This document shows, in pieces, positions 17,162-25,488 of a stretch of 64,000 nt of DNA. The stretch lies in contig CAZVLA010000028.1 in assembly GCA_964627805.1 (NCBI GenBank), forward strand, positions 26,535 through 90,534, read 5' to 3'. The DNA comes from CAZAMI01 sp964627805. Lineage in GTDB: Archaea; Thermoproteota; Thermoprotei_A; Sulfolobales; NBVN01. The stretch's first letter is position 1; each line of letters begins with the position of its first letter. The notes beneath the pieces were generated by a model. That model saw nothing but the letters and a program-made list of their open reading frames with translations, was not told where the DNA came from and made no database searches. The position numbers and the translations under genes are program-made.

Positions 17162-17671
17162 TTACTTCTTAACCCACCAGAACCTATCGAAGTATATGTT
17201 CTTACCCTTAACGGAGAGTGGTATACCTAATACGTAGTCAGCATCCACGAAACCTATTTCCTTAGCAGCTACCCCTATCGAGTACATAATCCTGTTATCT
17301 ACGTTGAGCATTGAGGCTACCTTAACAGCTGAGCCAACAGCTATCCCTAAATTAACTATGGCCATGTAGGTATTCATGTCGATACCCAACTCCTTAGGAG
17401 CTTTAACACCTATATCAACTACCTTAGAACCTATTATGACGACAGCATCAGACTCCCTAACACATCTAGCATCTCTCTCAAAGAACGAGCCATACTTACT
17501 AGCTAACTCCTCCATCTTACTAGCTAACCTCTCAAGCTCCCCAGGATCACTAATCACTACTGACACTACGTTATCTATACCCCTAGCCTTAGGTGCTGTC
17601 TTAGCAGCTATGACCATTAACTCAGCAACCCTAAGAACACCTGACCTTATTAGGTCAGCCTCAGGAAGCAT
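17162..17671 (-). CDS. DUF2148-family protein without its ferredoxin cysteines
   Basis: A 169-aa protein. AAKTAPKARGID near the start and LGIAVGSAVKVASMLNVDNRIMYSIG with GIPLSVKGKNIYFDR near the end are the DUF2148 signature. Family members normally carry a 4Fe-4S-binding cysteine cluster between the PKxxG and DLGIA elements. Here that stretch reads PKELGIDMNTYMAIVNLGIA, with no cysteine. Only one Cys is visible in the whole protein. It may be a cofactor-less derivative. It is cotranscribed with the downstream serine hydrolase (6 bases apart or less). Confidence 0.7.
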   Translation of the reverse strand: MLPEADLIRSGVLRVAELMVIAAKTAPKARGIDNVVSVVISDPGELERLASKMEELASKYGSFFERDARCVRESDAVVIIGSKVVDIGVKAPKELGIDMNTYMAIVNLGIAVGSAVKVASMLNVDNRIMYSIGVAAKEIGFVDADYVLGIPLSVKGKNIYFDRFWWVKK

Positions 17672-17781
17672 TAGGACCTACCGAAACAAATATTGCTCAA
17701 TCCAATTAATACTTACGACCATCAAGTAATGAAGCAAAAAGTTATAACCCACCTCATAAAGTGAGGTTAAGGGAGTAGAGA

Positions 17782-17859
17782 GGGCCCGTCGTCTAGCCCG
17801 GTTAGGACGCCGCCCTTACGAGGCGGAGGTCCGGGGTTCGAATCCCCGCGGGCCCACCA
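17782..17859 (+). tRNA. tRNA-Val(UAC), intronless, CCA encoded
   Basis: Acceptor GGGCCCG pairs with CGGGCCC at 17849-17855. The anticodon stem CCGCC/GGCGG encloses CTTACGA with anticodon TAC at 17817-17819. The T arm CGGGG-TTCGAAT-CCCCG is complete. Discriminator A is followed by genomic CCA. A TATA-like GTTATAACC lies about 40 bases upstream. It is the only one of the five tRNA genes here without an intron. Confidence 0.95.
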
Positions 17860-17939
17860 GCCCTACCTACACTTCTTAAGTACTCAATTAGGTTATGTGG
17901 TGAATTCGTAGCATTACTTGGAAGGTTTTTCTTGCTTAG

Positions 17940-19148
17940 TTATATGAGACCTGCTTCATATAGCTTAAGTGCCTTGTAGTTGATTATTATTGATGTAGCT
18001 ATTAGTACTGATGACATTATAAATGCTGATTGGTAGTTAAGAGTATTTACTACTGTAGACATCATGAATCCCGTAGCTAATCCTGCACTCATTAATGCAT
18101 TCATAGTACCTACTAGCTCGTCCTTACGTCTAGGTGGTGCTAGCTTTGATGTTATTATACTCTGCACGCTACCTACGAACGCCCACGTAGCTCCTAATGA
18201 AGCGTATAGTAGGTAGTATAGGTGCTTACTACTCACGAGGAGCGGAGGTATCGCGAAGAGTACTACCCTAGCAGTTAAGGCTACTATGTGTGCTTGCCAG
18301 AGAGTTATTACATTCTCCGATATCCTTAACTGCATTAAGTACAGAGTAAGGCTTGAGGTACCAGCTACTGCTGAGAGAGCTATGAATGTGGCGTCATCAA
18401 TCATAACCACCTTCTTTAGGTATATAGGTAATACCGTAAAGTAAAGACCTATTGATGCGTAAACTACGTAAGTGGATATTAGAAATACCTTAAGTGAGGC
18501 TAACCTCCTAATCCTCATTACTGGCTTAGGAAGTGCTAATGGGTTAAATAACCTCACACGCTCGATAACCCACCTATAGAGCGATTTAAAGCTAAGTACT
18601 TTCTGAGCCTCAATAACACCTACAGTCCTAGGTAAGGCTACTGAGGTTAACGAAGCTACTAAGAACCCAATACTAGACAACGCAAATAGATGCAGGTAAC
18701 ACACACCTAATCCCCTAAGGAATGATCCAATAAGTAATGATGCTATCCAGCCAATACTAGATGCTACATAGAGTAGCGTTACTCCCTTACCTCCTCTCCA
18801 TAACTCAGCAAATATGTTCGTCTGTATTACGGTTGACAGAGCTATTAGTAGGGCGTAAGGTACTTGAATAAGTACTATTAGGTAAGGATTATTTAGTAAA
18901 CCAGTAATTAAGGCTACTGAGAACGTTAGTGAGGAACATACCATGAGCGCTACCTTCCTATGAAGACCTCTAAGTACTGTCGGTAGTACCCAACTACCTA
19001 AAGCGTATGATAGGCAGTAAGAAATGTTAATTAATGCATACTCAGTAACTCCGCCTCCGTACTTAACAGTTACCAAGGGTAGTAACGTACTGTAGAGTGC
19101 AGTACCGAAGCTAAGCATAGCTGGTATTACTAGATACTTAATCCTCAC
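17940..19148 (-). CDS. MFS-type transporter
   Basis: A 402-aa protein with about twelve hydrophobic segments split by a basic central loop (VIERVRLFNPLALPKPVMRIRRLASLK near 196-222), the usual layout of major facilitator superfamily permeases. No substrate motif is recognised. It is monocistronic by spacing: tRNA-Val is on its 3' side on the other strand, and the HD gene is 91 bases upstream on the same strand. Confidence 0.7.
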   Translation of the reverse strand: MRIKYLVIPAMLSFGTALYSTLLPLVTVKYGGGVTEYALINISYCLSYALGSWVLPTVLRGLHRKVALMVCSSLTFSVALITGLLNNPYLIVLIQVPYALLIALSTVIQTNIFAELWRGGKGVTLLYVASSIGWIASLLIGSFLRGLGVCYLHLFALSSIGFLVASLTSVALPRTVGVIEAQKVLSFKSLYRWVIERVRLFNPLALPKPVMRIRRLASLKVFLISTYVVYASIGLYFTVLPIYLKKVVMIDDATFIALSAVAGTSSLTLYLMQLRISENVITLWQAHIVALTARVVLFAIPPLLVSSKHLYYLLYASLGATWAFVGSVQSIITSKLAPPRRKDELVGTMNALMSAGLATGFMMSTVVNTLNYQSAFIMSSVLIATSIIINYKALKLYEAGLI

Positions 19149-19239
19149 TACTTAACCACCCTAACTTTCAGTGATTACAGCTTAAGTAGGTGAGGATGCT
19201 TAAGTAGCATAAGTAATTCGATGATTGCTTAAATGGTCC

Positions 19240-20037
19240 TCACGGATATACTCTCCTAATTTTCTCACCGACCCTTATGTATACCTCAATATACTTACCT
19301 AAGCCACTAGTCACTATCTTAGGTCTTAATACAGCCTCGATCTGAAAGAGACCTGCGAAGTCATTCATTATGACGTCTATCCTAGTTGGTACATCCTCAC
19401 CGCTACTAATGATTACCTTCTTAATACTTAATGCTGATACTGCGTGCATATCTAACTTACCTAGTTTGTAAGGTATCCTAGCTCTGCCCTCAGCCATGTC
19501 GGTCCCATCAGCTACCTTAACAACACCTGCCTCAACGGTTAATGCTTGAGTATTCATTTCAGTAGCGTATATTGCGTGCATGACCTCCTGCCTAATAGCT
19601 ACTAACCTACGCTTCTCAACATTACCTAGGATGTTAGGGAGTATCCTATCTAGTATGTCCTTCGAGAGCAGAGCACCTGTAAACTCATGATCTACTCTAT
19701 GGATAGCGTTGCCTATGTCGTGTAGGTAGGAGGCTAGGAGAACTACTAACTTAGCCTCATCAATACTCCTTACAGTATTATCACGTAGGGTCGTAGGTTC
19801 AATGCCGGCCTTAATCAACCTATCGAAAATCTCTAAGGCGGAACCAGATACTATTCTTGAGTGAACGATACCGTGATCATTATATTTAAGTCTGCTAACA
19901 GCCATTACATTGGCCATCTTAATAAGCTCCTGAATCTCATCATCGCTCTCTAGTACTTCATAAGCCTTAATTAGTAGCTTAGACTTCGATATATGCTTTA
20001 CTACTAATTCAGGATTAACTACTACCTCCTCATTCAT
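19240..20037 (-). CDS. HD-domain phosphohydrolase
   Basis: About 265 aa. HD motifs are visible: a first histidine in HGIVHSR, LLASYLHDIGN with the His-Asp pair, and a further HEF/MHAIYA pair of histidines downstream. The C-terminal segment (AGLFQIEAVLRPKI...) is shared by archaeal HD proteins of unknown substrate. It probably acts on nucleotides or phosphorylated metabolites. A longer GTG start exists at 20049, but GGTGG precedes the ATG at 20037. Confidence 0.78.
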   Translation of the reverse strand: MNEEVVVNPELVVKHISKSKLLIKAYEVLESDDEIQELIKMANVMAVSRLKYNDHGIVHSRIVSGSALEIFDRLIKAGIEPTTLRDNTVRSIDEAKLVVLLASYLHDIGNAIHRVDHEFTGALLSKDILDRILPNILGNVEKRRLVAIRQEVMHAIYATEMNTQALTVEAGVVKVADGTDMAEGRARIPYKLGKLDMHAVSALSIKKVIISSGEDVPTRIDVIMNDFAGLFQIEAVLRPKIVTSGLGKYIEVYIRVGEKIRRVYP

Positions 20038-20094
20038 GAATACCACCACATCAACATCCCTGATTACTTATTTAAACCCTAAGAATTAACTTAA

Positions 20095-20151
20095 GATGAT
20101 GATGAGGAAGAGCCGAGATGATTAGTGATTAAATTATCCTCGACTGAACCT
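20095..20151 (+). ncRNA. Candidate C/D box sRNA
   Basis: C box ATGATGA at 20099-20105, C'-like GTGATTA at 20125-20131, a 12-base guide (20132-20143), and D box CTGA at 20144-20147. The 12-base C'-to-D spacing is the standard archaeal value. The D' box is poor (CCGA at 20113-20116) and there is no clear terminal stem, so this is the weaker of two neighbouring candidates. Confidence 0.35.
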
Positions 20152-20193
20152 ACTAGGTTAAGTTAAATTAAGGTAGTTACCCCTAAATCGATT

Positions 20194-20251
20194 GAGCGAT
20201 GACCGGAGTTACCGGCGCTGATGAGTGATGACCCTAGACCAGGGTGAGCTT
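20194..20251 (+). ncRNA. Candidate C/D box sRNA
   Basis: C box GCGATGA (20196-20202), a 15-base guide, D' box CTGA (20218-20221), a 3-base spacer, C' box GTGATGA (20225-20231), a 12-base guide (20232-20243), and D box GTGA (20244-20247, one mismatch). AGC and GCT flanking the GATGA and TGA cores can form a short terminal stem. The order and spacing match archaeal 2'-O-methylation guide RNAs. Targets were not identified. It ends at the stop codon of the convergent glycosyltransferase gene. Confidence 0.5.
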
Positions 20252-21681
20252 TACCTTTTAACTACCTTCTCGATCTGCGTTAATGTATATATGAATGCAG
20301 CTAATGCTGTACCCACCCAGAGTGCTGTGAAGAGTAGTGGTCCTTTAATGAGCATTAATATGAAGGCTATTAGTAACGCTATTACGAATACCTTCTCAAT
20401 CAGTTTTGATGACTTTATACTCTCCTCTAATGAACCCTTAGGAGTTATTCTGTATTCACTACTCCTCTTAAGCAGACCTTTAAGTGTGTAGTAGAGTATG
20501 AATGGTGACAACGTTATCGTTATAGCACCTGAAGCACCCATTATCTTAATGATCTTAACCTTATCCCTACCAAACTTACCTGACCTCATTAGTGAGTGAT
20601 AGAATGATGCTGCATAAAGCCCAAGTACCCCGAAGGTGAATGCTGATACTTCGTAATTAATAAACATTACGTCGGTTCTAGTTACTAATGCTATTATGGG
20701 TACAGCTATTAGTGAGAGACCTATAATTGCTTGAGGCACGTACTGAGCTAAGAATACTAACGCCTCTAACTTCTTAAGTAGAGGGTACGGCGCGTTCAGT
20801 ACTTTCCTCAAAGACCTACCAAGAACCTCAGCAGCTCCAAAGGCCCACCTAGTCTGCTGTATCTTAAATGCCTCGTAAGTTGATGGTACTAGTATGTTGA
20901 GGACCGCACCGTCATCGTAGTCCGTCCTTAACCCACTAATCATTAACTTAGTACCTATATGCATGTCATCCTGGATTATCCTTGGGTTCCATAGACCCAC
21001 CTTAAGAAGTGATTCCCTCCTAAACGCTGTTCCGGAACCCAAAGGAAAAGTGAAGAACCCTGCAGCTGCCCTACCTCTATATATGACATCAACTATGAAG
21101 TTCATTGATGCCGCTATAGCGTTAGCTAGCTTAGTGGGTTTTAACCAGTAACCCTCCCACCTACCTACGCAGGCATCATTGCCGTTCTCGACGCACTTAA
21201 CTAACCTAGATATGTATCCCTTAGCGGGTCTTGAATCAACGTCAAGCAGTATTACTATATCTCCTTTAGCTACCTTAACCCCGTAATTAAGGGCTGCGGC
21301 CCTCCCTGGAGGTCCTTCGCATCTGTTTATGAACCTTACTCTGAGGTTTAATGAGTTGGCTAACTCACTTACCTTTCCACCTAAAACCGCGGCCCTATCC
21401 GGGGGGTCATCGGATACTACTATAATCTCGTAATTACTCCCTAATTCATTCCTCAACTTACTTAAGTGCTTTATAGCTTCAAGCACGAGATTCTCTGGTT
21501 CATTCTTTATAGGTATTATTATCGATATTGATGAGCCCCCAGCGGCTCTACTCAAGCTTACTTTCTTTCTCCTCGCACTCACCTTACTACCCAGTATGTA
21601 GTATATGGAATGAAGCACTGTCAGCAGTAGTGGTGGTAGGGCAAATATTACGAATGTTAATATCTTTATTAGGTACGTCAT
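20251..21681 (-). CDS. Processive family 2 glycosyltransferase, membrane-bound
   Basis: A 476-aa protein with one N-terminal and four or more C-terminal transmembrane segments around a GT-A domain. Substrate motifs: IIIPIKNEP near residue 54, LLDVDSRP (D-x-D) near 140, IQDDMHIG (ED-like acid) and QQTRWAFG (QxxRW). This is the layout of cellulose/hyaluronan-synthase-type enzymes that build extracellular polysaccharide or glycolipid. It lies 4 bases downstream of the glycerate kinase gene, so they are probably cotranscribed. Confidence 0.85.
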   Translation of the reverse strand: MTYLIKILTFVIFALPPLLLTVLHSIYYILGSKVSARRKKVSLSRAAGGSSISIIIPIKNEPENLVLEAIKHLSKLRNELGSNYEIIVVSDDPPDRAAVLGGKVSELANSLNLRVRFINRCEGPPGRAAALNYGVKVAKGDIVILLDVDSRPAKGYISRLVKCVENGNDACVGRWEGYWLKPTKLANAIAASMNFIVDVIYRGRAAAGFFTFPLGSGTAFRRESLLKVGLWNPRIIQDDMHIGTKLMISGLRTDYDDGAVLNILVPSTYEAFKIQQTRWAFGAAEVLGRSLRKVLNAPYPLLKKLEALVFLAQYVPQAIIGLSLIAVPIIALVTRTDVMFINYEVSAFTFGVLGLYAASFYHSLMRSGKFGRDKVKIIKIMGASGAITITLSPFILYYTLKGLLKRSSEYRITPKGSLEESIKSSKLIEKVFVIALLIAFILMLIKGPLLFTALWVGTALAAFIYTLTQIEKVVKR

Positions 21682-21685
21682 TAGA

Positions 21686-23038
21686 TCACCTCACCAGAAT
21701 TACTGCAATATCATTTACGTTAGTACCTGTAAGACCTGTTATTATTACCCCATTAACCTTACTTAGGAAGCTGTATGAGTCATTCCTGTCTAGGTAGTCC
21801 ATAGGGTTAAGACCTAGTTCCTTAGCCTTAATTACGGTCTCACCAGTGACTAAGCCCCCGGCAGCGTCACTCACTCCATCCTTGCCGTCGGTACCTATCG
21901 AGGCTAATGCTACACCATCTAAGCCAGCTACGTAGATGGCGAAGGCTAACGCTAATTCCTGATTCCTACCCCCTATACCATCACCCCTTACGGTCACCGT
22001 GGTTTCACCACCTAGCAGCACCGCAATAGGGACCCTCTTAACCCATCCATACTTCTTTATATGTCTTACAATACTTGCTAAGAACCTCCCTATTTCCCTA
22101 GCCTCACCCTCCATCATTGAGGTCAGTAATACCGTGTTATACCCTAGCTCCTCAGCCTTCCTGGCCATGGCCCTTAAACTTATTATGTTGCTAGCTACTA
22201 TTTCATTCCTAACATTATTGAATACCGCGTCACCAGGCTTCGGGGTCTCCTCGACCTCACCCCTAAGTCCTGACTCAATAACTTCCTTAACGGACTTAGG
22301 TACTCTATCCCATAACCCTTTACGCATTAGCACGTTCTTAGCATCACTGAATGTCGTTGGATCAGGTGCTGTAGGTCCTGAAGCAATAACATCTATTGGA
22401 TCACCTACTACGTCGGATATTATTAATGAGAAGACCTTAGCTGGGTGTAGTATCTTAGCTAACCTACCCCCTTTAACCATACTAACGTGTTTCCTAACGG
22501 TGTTGATTTCATTAATGTCGGCGCCTGACTTAAGTAGTAAGTCATTAAGTATTGATAAGTCACCCATAGTTACTGGTGGGTAAGGCTTCTCAAAAAGTGC
22601 TGAGCCTCCACCGGATATTAGAACTACTACTAAGTCATTACTGCTTACGTTACCCCTTACGTAATTAAGTACTTCAGTAGTTGCCCTTAAGGTATTCTCT
22701 CCAGGTATTGGATGATCACCCAGTATTACCTTAACATTACCTAACTCACCCACCCATTCCGGGTTATTAGTAATTACTACCCCACCATAGATCCTATTAC
22801 TTAACACCTTAGTAATACCTAATAGCATCCTATAGGAGGCCTTACCGAAGCCAATTACGTGGATCCTACCAGTAACTTCGGTGCAGTAACTACCTACGCA
22901 TACCTTACCATCACGTAAGGATAAGGAATTAATAACTGCTACCTCGGGATTAGCTGCCCTTAGACCCTCCTCAATAATAAGTAATGCGTGCTTACGTAGC
23001 TCATCAGTCGCTAGCTCAGTAAAGTTTTTAATCATCAC
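21686..23038 (-). CDS. gck: Glycerate 2-kinase (GckA/MOFRL family)
   Basis: A 450-aa kinase forming 2-phosphoglycerate from glycerate in semi- or non-phosphorylative sugar breakdown. Landmarks: LISGGGSALFEKP, TVRKHVSMVKGGRLA, LLGGETTVTVRGDGIGGRNQELALA, and the C-terminal MOFRL region ending GLTGTNVNDIAVILVR. 2-phosphoglycerate would feed PEP and pyruvate kinase. ATG start preceded by a perfect palindrome (AATGATATCATT at 23060-23071) between its promoter region and the start. Confidence 0.88.
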   Translation of the reverse strand: MMIKNFTELATDELRKHALLIIEEGLRAANPEVAVINSLSLRDGKVCVGSYCTEVTGRIHVIGFGKASYRMLLGITKVLSNRIYGGVVITNNPEWVGELGNVKVILGDHPIPGENTLRATTEVLNYVRGNVSSNDLVVVLISGGGSALFEKPYPPVTMGDLSILNDLLLKSGADINEINTVRKHVSMVKGGRLAKILHPAKVFSLIISDVVGDPIDVIASGPTAPDPTTFSDAKNVLMRKGLWDRVPKSVKEVIESGLRGEVEETPKPGDAVFNNVRNEIVASNIISLRAMARKAEELGYNTVLLTSMMEGEAREIGRFLASIVRHIKKYGWVKRVPIAVLLGGETTVTVRGDGIGGRNQELALAFAIYVAGLDGVALASIGTDGKDGVSDAAGGLVTGETVIKAKELGLNPMDYLDRNDSYSFLSKVNGVIITGLTGTNVNDIAVILVR

Positions 23039-23059
23039 GGTGTAACACCTAGTACTACT

Positions 23060-23117
23060 AATGATATCATTTAAGTATTTAGTAATAAACTATCCTCCCC
23101 TACCTATCTGGGGAGGA
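23060..23117. promoter_or_regulatory. Palindrome and GC-rich inverted repeat between divergent genes
   Basis: AATGATATCATT (23060-23071) is a 12-bp perfect palindrome 22 bases upstream of the glycerate kinase start. TCCTCCCC (23093-23100) and GGGGAGGA (23110-23117) form an 8-bp inverted repeat with a 9-base loop, midway between the glycerate kinase gene and the small winged-helix gene at 23186. Either could be an operator for that regulator. The hairpin could also be RNA structure in either leader. Confidence 0.35.
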
Positions 23118-23185
23118 CTTATAAGTGCTACGCAATAAGTTCAAGTAAGACTAGGTTTAATAAATGACCTAACGATATTTACTTG

Positions 23186-23410
23186 ATGGCACGCATACCT
23201 AGTCTTGAGGAAGTGATTGACTGGCTTAGAAGGAAGAATATTAAATTCGTAAATGCTAGGAGAGTTGCTAAGGCATTTAAGGTAAGCTCGAAGTCTGCGG
23301 GACATATACTGAGGAAGCTTAAAGAGAAGGGATACATCAAGATACATAAGAAGAGGAGAGGAAGGTTCATAGTGTATAAAGTCAATGAATCGCTGCTTGA
23401 CTACCACTAA
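23186..23410 (+). CDS. Small winged-helix DNA-binding protein
   Basis: A 74-aa protein: three helices followed by a basic wing (RVAKAFKVSSKSAGHILRKLKEKGYIKIHKKRRGRFIVYKV). It is essentially a lone wHTH domain, of a kind found in many Crenarchaeota. The TATA-like GTTTAATAAAT at 23155-23165 is about 25 bases upstream, so the message is probably leaderless with ATG at 23186 (TTG at 23183 also in frame). It is divergent from glycerate kinase, a plausible target. Confidence 0.75.
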   Translation: MARIPSLEEVIDWLRRKNIKFVNARRVAKAFKVSSKSAGHILRKLKEKGYIKIHKKRRGRFIVYKVNESLLDYH

Positions 23411-23515
23411 CGCACCACGTAACGTAGGTGTGAGGAACCTCACCAAAGCAATTGGTTAATACTTAGTTAAGCTTTCCTAGCATAGCAATTAACGCTCAAG
23501 TATTTTATGATTTAA

Positions 23516-23616
23516 TGGTGGGGCCGCGGGGATTTGAACCCCGGACCACGGGGACTTTCGCCGTGTGAGGTTATCGGACCCGAACCCCGCATTCTCCCAA
23601 GCTAAACTACGGCCCC
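23516..23616 (-). tRNA. tRNA-Pro(CGG) with a 24-base intron, CCA encoded
   Basis: Acceptor GGGGCCG pairs with CGGCCCC. The anticodon stem is CGGGG/CCCCG. The loop carries anticodon CGG, followed by one purine and then an intron at position 37/38 (23555-23578) that restores a 7-base loop when removed. T arm CGGGG-TTCAAAT-CCCCG; discriminator A and CCA. The intron closely resembles that of tRNA-Pro(TGG) at 62654. A TATA-like element about 38 bases upstream lies at the 3' end of thrC. Confidence 0.92.
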
Positions 23617-23659
23617 TCTCCGCTCCATTCATTTCTTGGTCTGCAGGGGTTTATCACTT

Positions 23660-24775
23660 TTAATTATTGCTTCTAAGTAATTTTCTCACTACACTTACGT
23701 ACTTAAGCCCTGAGCCCGTGAGTATCGTTACTGTCTCCTGGGGTCTTACCTCATTCTTCGTCACTAACGCTTTAGTTGCTGCGTATGTGAATGCACTTGT
23801 AGGTTCTACTAGTAAGCCATTGCTCCATAACTCCTTAAGGGCCTTCACACCTTCATCATCACCTACTATAACTAACTTACCCCCACTTGCATTAACTGCC
23901 TCACTTACTTGCCTTATTCTAGGTGCTTTAGTTAGTCTTAACGCATCTGCGTATCTACTATTACTTCCCGTATTACCTACTTCAATGACTTCATTAACTA
24001 ACTTACTTAAGGTAGCATATCCAGATGCTTGAACAGCTATTAATTTCGGTAATGACTTAATTAGTGACTTACTAAGTAATTCATTAAATCCCTTCCACAG
24101 ACCTAGTATTAACGTACCGCTAGCTACGGGCACTACTATGTTCCTAGGAACCCTACTTAACTGCTTAATTACCTCTAGGGCTATATCCTTCATACCCTCT
24201 ATGAAATACGGGTTAGTTACGTGTCCTACGTAGTAACCGTCCCTATCCTTAATAGCTGCATCATGAGCTTCATCCCTAGTACCTGCCTTAATGACTTCAG
24301 CCCCCACACTAACTAACATACCGTATTTACCTTCAGGTATGTCCGACGGTACATACACTCTAGCCCTAATGCCGTGTGCCGATGCGTAAGTAGCTACTGA
24401 TAAGCCTGCATTACCTGACGAGTCCTCAATAACTAATTCATAACCCAATTCACGGGCTAATGCGACAGCTAGGGAAGCTCCTCTATCCTTAAATGACCCT
24501 GTAGGGTTTAGGTGCTCTAGCTTAATATACGTATTAAAGCACCTAATCAGTGGTGTAGATCCCTCACCTAAGCTTAAGTAAGTACTAGGCCTATCACATA
24601 ACGTAGTAACACTTTGAAGTCCCTCGACAAACCCAATACGTACCCTAGTAAGTAGGGGTTCACCGCATTTAGGGCATCTATGCTGAGGTAAGAACCTTCC
24701 CTTAATGAAGTAACTGCATTTAGGGCACTCTAAACCTTCATTAACCACCTCAGACTTAATCAAACACAGCACCAA
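23660..24775 (-). CDS. thrC: Threonine synthase
   Basis: A 371-aa PLP enzyme converting O-phosphohomoserine to threonine. The N-terminal zinc-ribbon (Cys17, Cys20, Cys34, Cys37), NPTGSFKDRG with PLP lysine Lys96, SSGNAGLS at 119-126, and ILTGSGLK near the C-terminus are all intact. It is the functional counterpart of the lysine-less protein at 6704-8059. TTG start at 24775. The RHH gene upstream on the same strand is 55 bases away. Confidence 0.92.
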   Translation of the reverse strand: MVLCLIKSEVVNEGLECPKCSYFIKGRFLPQHRCPKCGEPLLTRVRIGFVEGLQSVTTLCDRPSTYLSLGEGSTPLIRCFNTYIKLEHLNPTGSFKDRGASLAVALARELGYELVIEDSSGNAGLSVATYASAHGIRARVYVPSDIPEGKYGMLVSVGAEVIKAGTRDEAHDAAIKDRDGYYVGHVTNPYFIEGMKDIALEVIKQLSRVPRNIVVPVASGTLILGLWKGFNELLSKSLIKSLPKLIAVQASGYATLSKLVNEVIEVGNTGSNSRYADALRLTKAPRIRQVSEAVNASGGKLVIVGDDEGVKALKELWSNGLLVEPTSAFTYAATKALVTKNEVRPQETVTILTGSGLKYVSVVRKLLRSNN

Positions 24776-24829
24776 GTATTAACTATCTTCACCAGGAATT
24801 AAACCCGGATGCGGGTTTAAAAACATTCT

Positions 24830-25072
24830 TTATACATAAATTATCGGTAATGACCTAACATTCCTACTAACTCTCTTTTTACTACCTACCTTAACCTCAT
24901 TACGCTTCTCAAACTCCCGTAGAAACTCTATTAACGCATCCCTGATATAGTCGCTTTTAGATTTATAACCCAATAACTTAACAGCTTTTTCAACAAGTCT
25001 ATTCAGTTCTTCGTCAACCCTCAATGTAATGGTCTTCGTCCTCCTACTACCTGTATCTAAAATAATCATCAA
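24830..25072 (-). CDS. Ribbon-helix-helix regulator
   Basis: An 80-aa protein. Residues about 12-55 (KTITLRVDEELNRLVEKAVKLLGYKSKSDYIRDALIEFLREF) form a CopG/Arc-type RHH unit with the characteristic beta strand then SDYIRDAL helix. The short basic tail (KKRVSRNVR) may aid DNA binding. It is not paired with a recognisable toxin. It may regulate the downstream thrC or act elsewhere. Confidence 0.78.
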   Translation of the reverse strand: MMIILDTGSRRTKTITLRVDEELNRLVEKAVKLLGYKSKSDYIRDALIEFLREFEKRNEVKVGSKKRVSRNVRSLPIIYV

Positions 25073-25324
25073 GTATCCCGTAACATAAACGATGACCTTA
25101 GTAATAAAGGTTATTTCAATATTACGTGATTATGAGACTAAATTTTTTAAGAAGTTCTATAGAATATTACCCTAATAATACAGAAGTTAGTAGCTACTAC
25201 GTATTATTGAGGTGCTAAGTTCACACTTACTCATAAAACGTATAGGGGTGATTCCCCAACTACATAGTTATAATGAGAGGTATTACAGGGTTAACACCTC
25301 TGAACCCAATTAAGACTTAATAGG

Positions 25325-25435
25325 TGGTGCGGGGGGTGGGATTTGAACCCACGCAGGCCTACGCCAGCGGGTCTCTAACCTTCATGCCGGAGGGTCTTGA
25401 GCCCGCCCCCTTTGGCCAGGCTCGGGCACCCCCGC
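25325..25435 (-). tRNA. tRNA-Leu(CAA) with a 23-base intron, CCA encoded
   Basis: Acceptor GCGGGGG pairs with CCCCCGC. The anticodon stem GCGGG/CCCGC holds CTCAAG with anticodon CAA, then an intron at 37/38 (25373-25395). A long variable arm (CTGGCGTAGGCCTGCG) and T arm follow, as expected for a class II leucine tRNA. CCA is genomic. A TATA-like TTTAAATC lies about 38 bases upstream. The 252-base stretch at 25073-25324 upstream of the RHH gene shows no gene. Confidence 0.92.
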
Positions 25436-25488
25436 ACCCTTACCCTTAATTCGCTAGTAGATTTAAATTCATTTAAAAACATGCTCAA

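Noticed and set aside
22000..22600. Long plus-strand open frame over the glycerate kinase gene
   Set aside because: It mirrors a strongly recognised minus-strand gene; its product is low-complexity (Ser/Leu/Thr-rich) and unlike any family. Other such shadows were also discarded.
23141..23446. Minus-strand open frames over the small winged-helix gene
   Set aside because: The plus-strand product is a clear wHTH with TATA and leaderless start; the opposite frames have no features.
25240..25310. Inverted repeat AGAGGT...ACCTCT upstream of the RHH gene
   Set aside because: Only six pairs with a 14-base loop, and no clear relation to a promoter.
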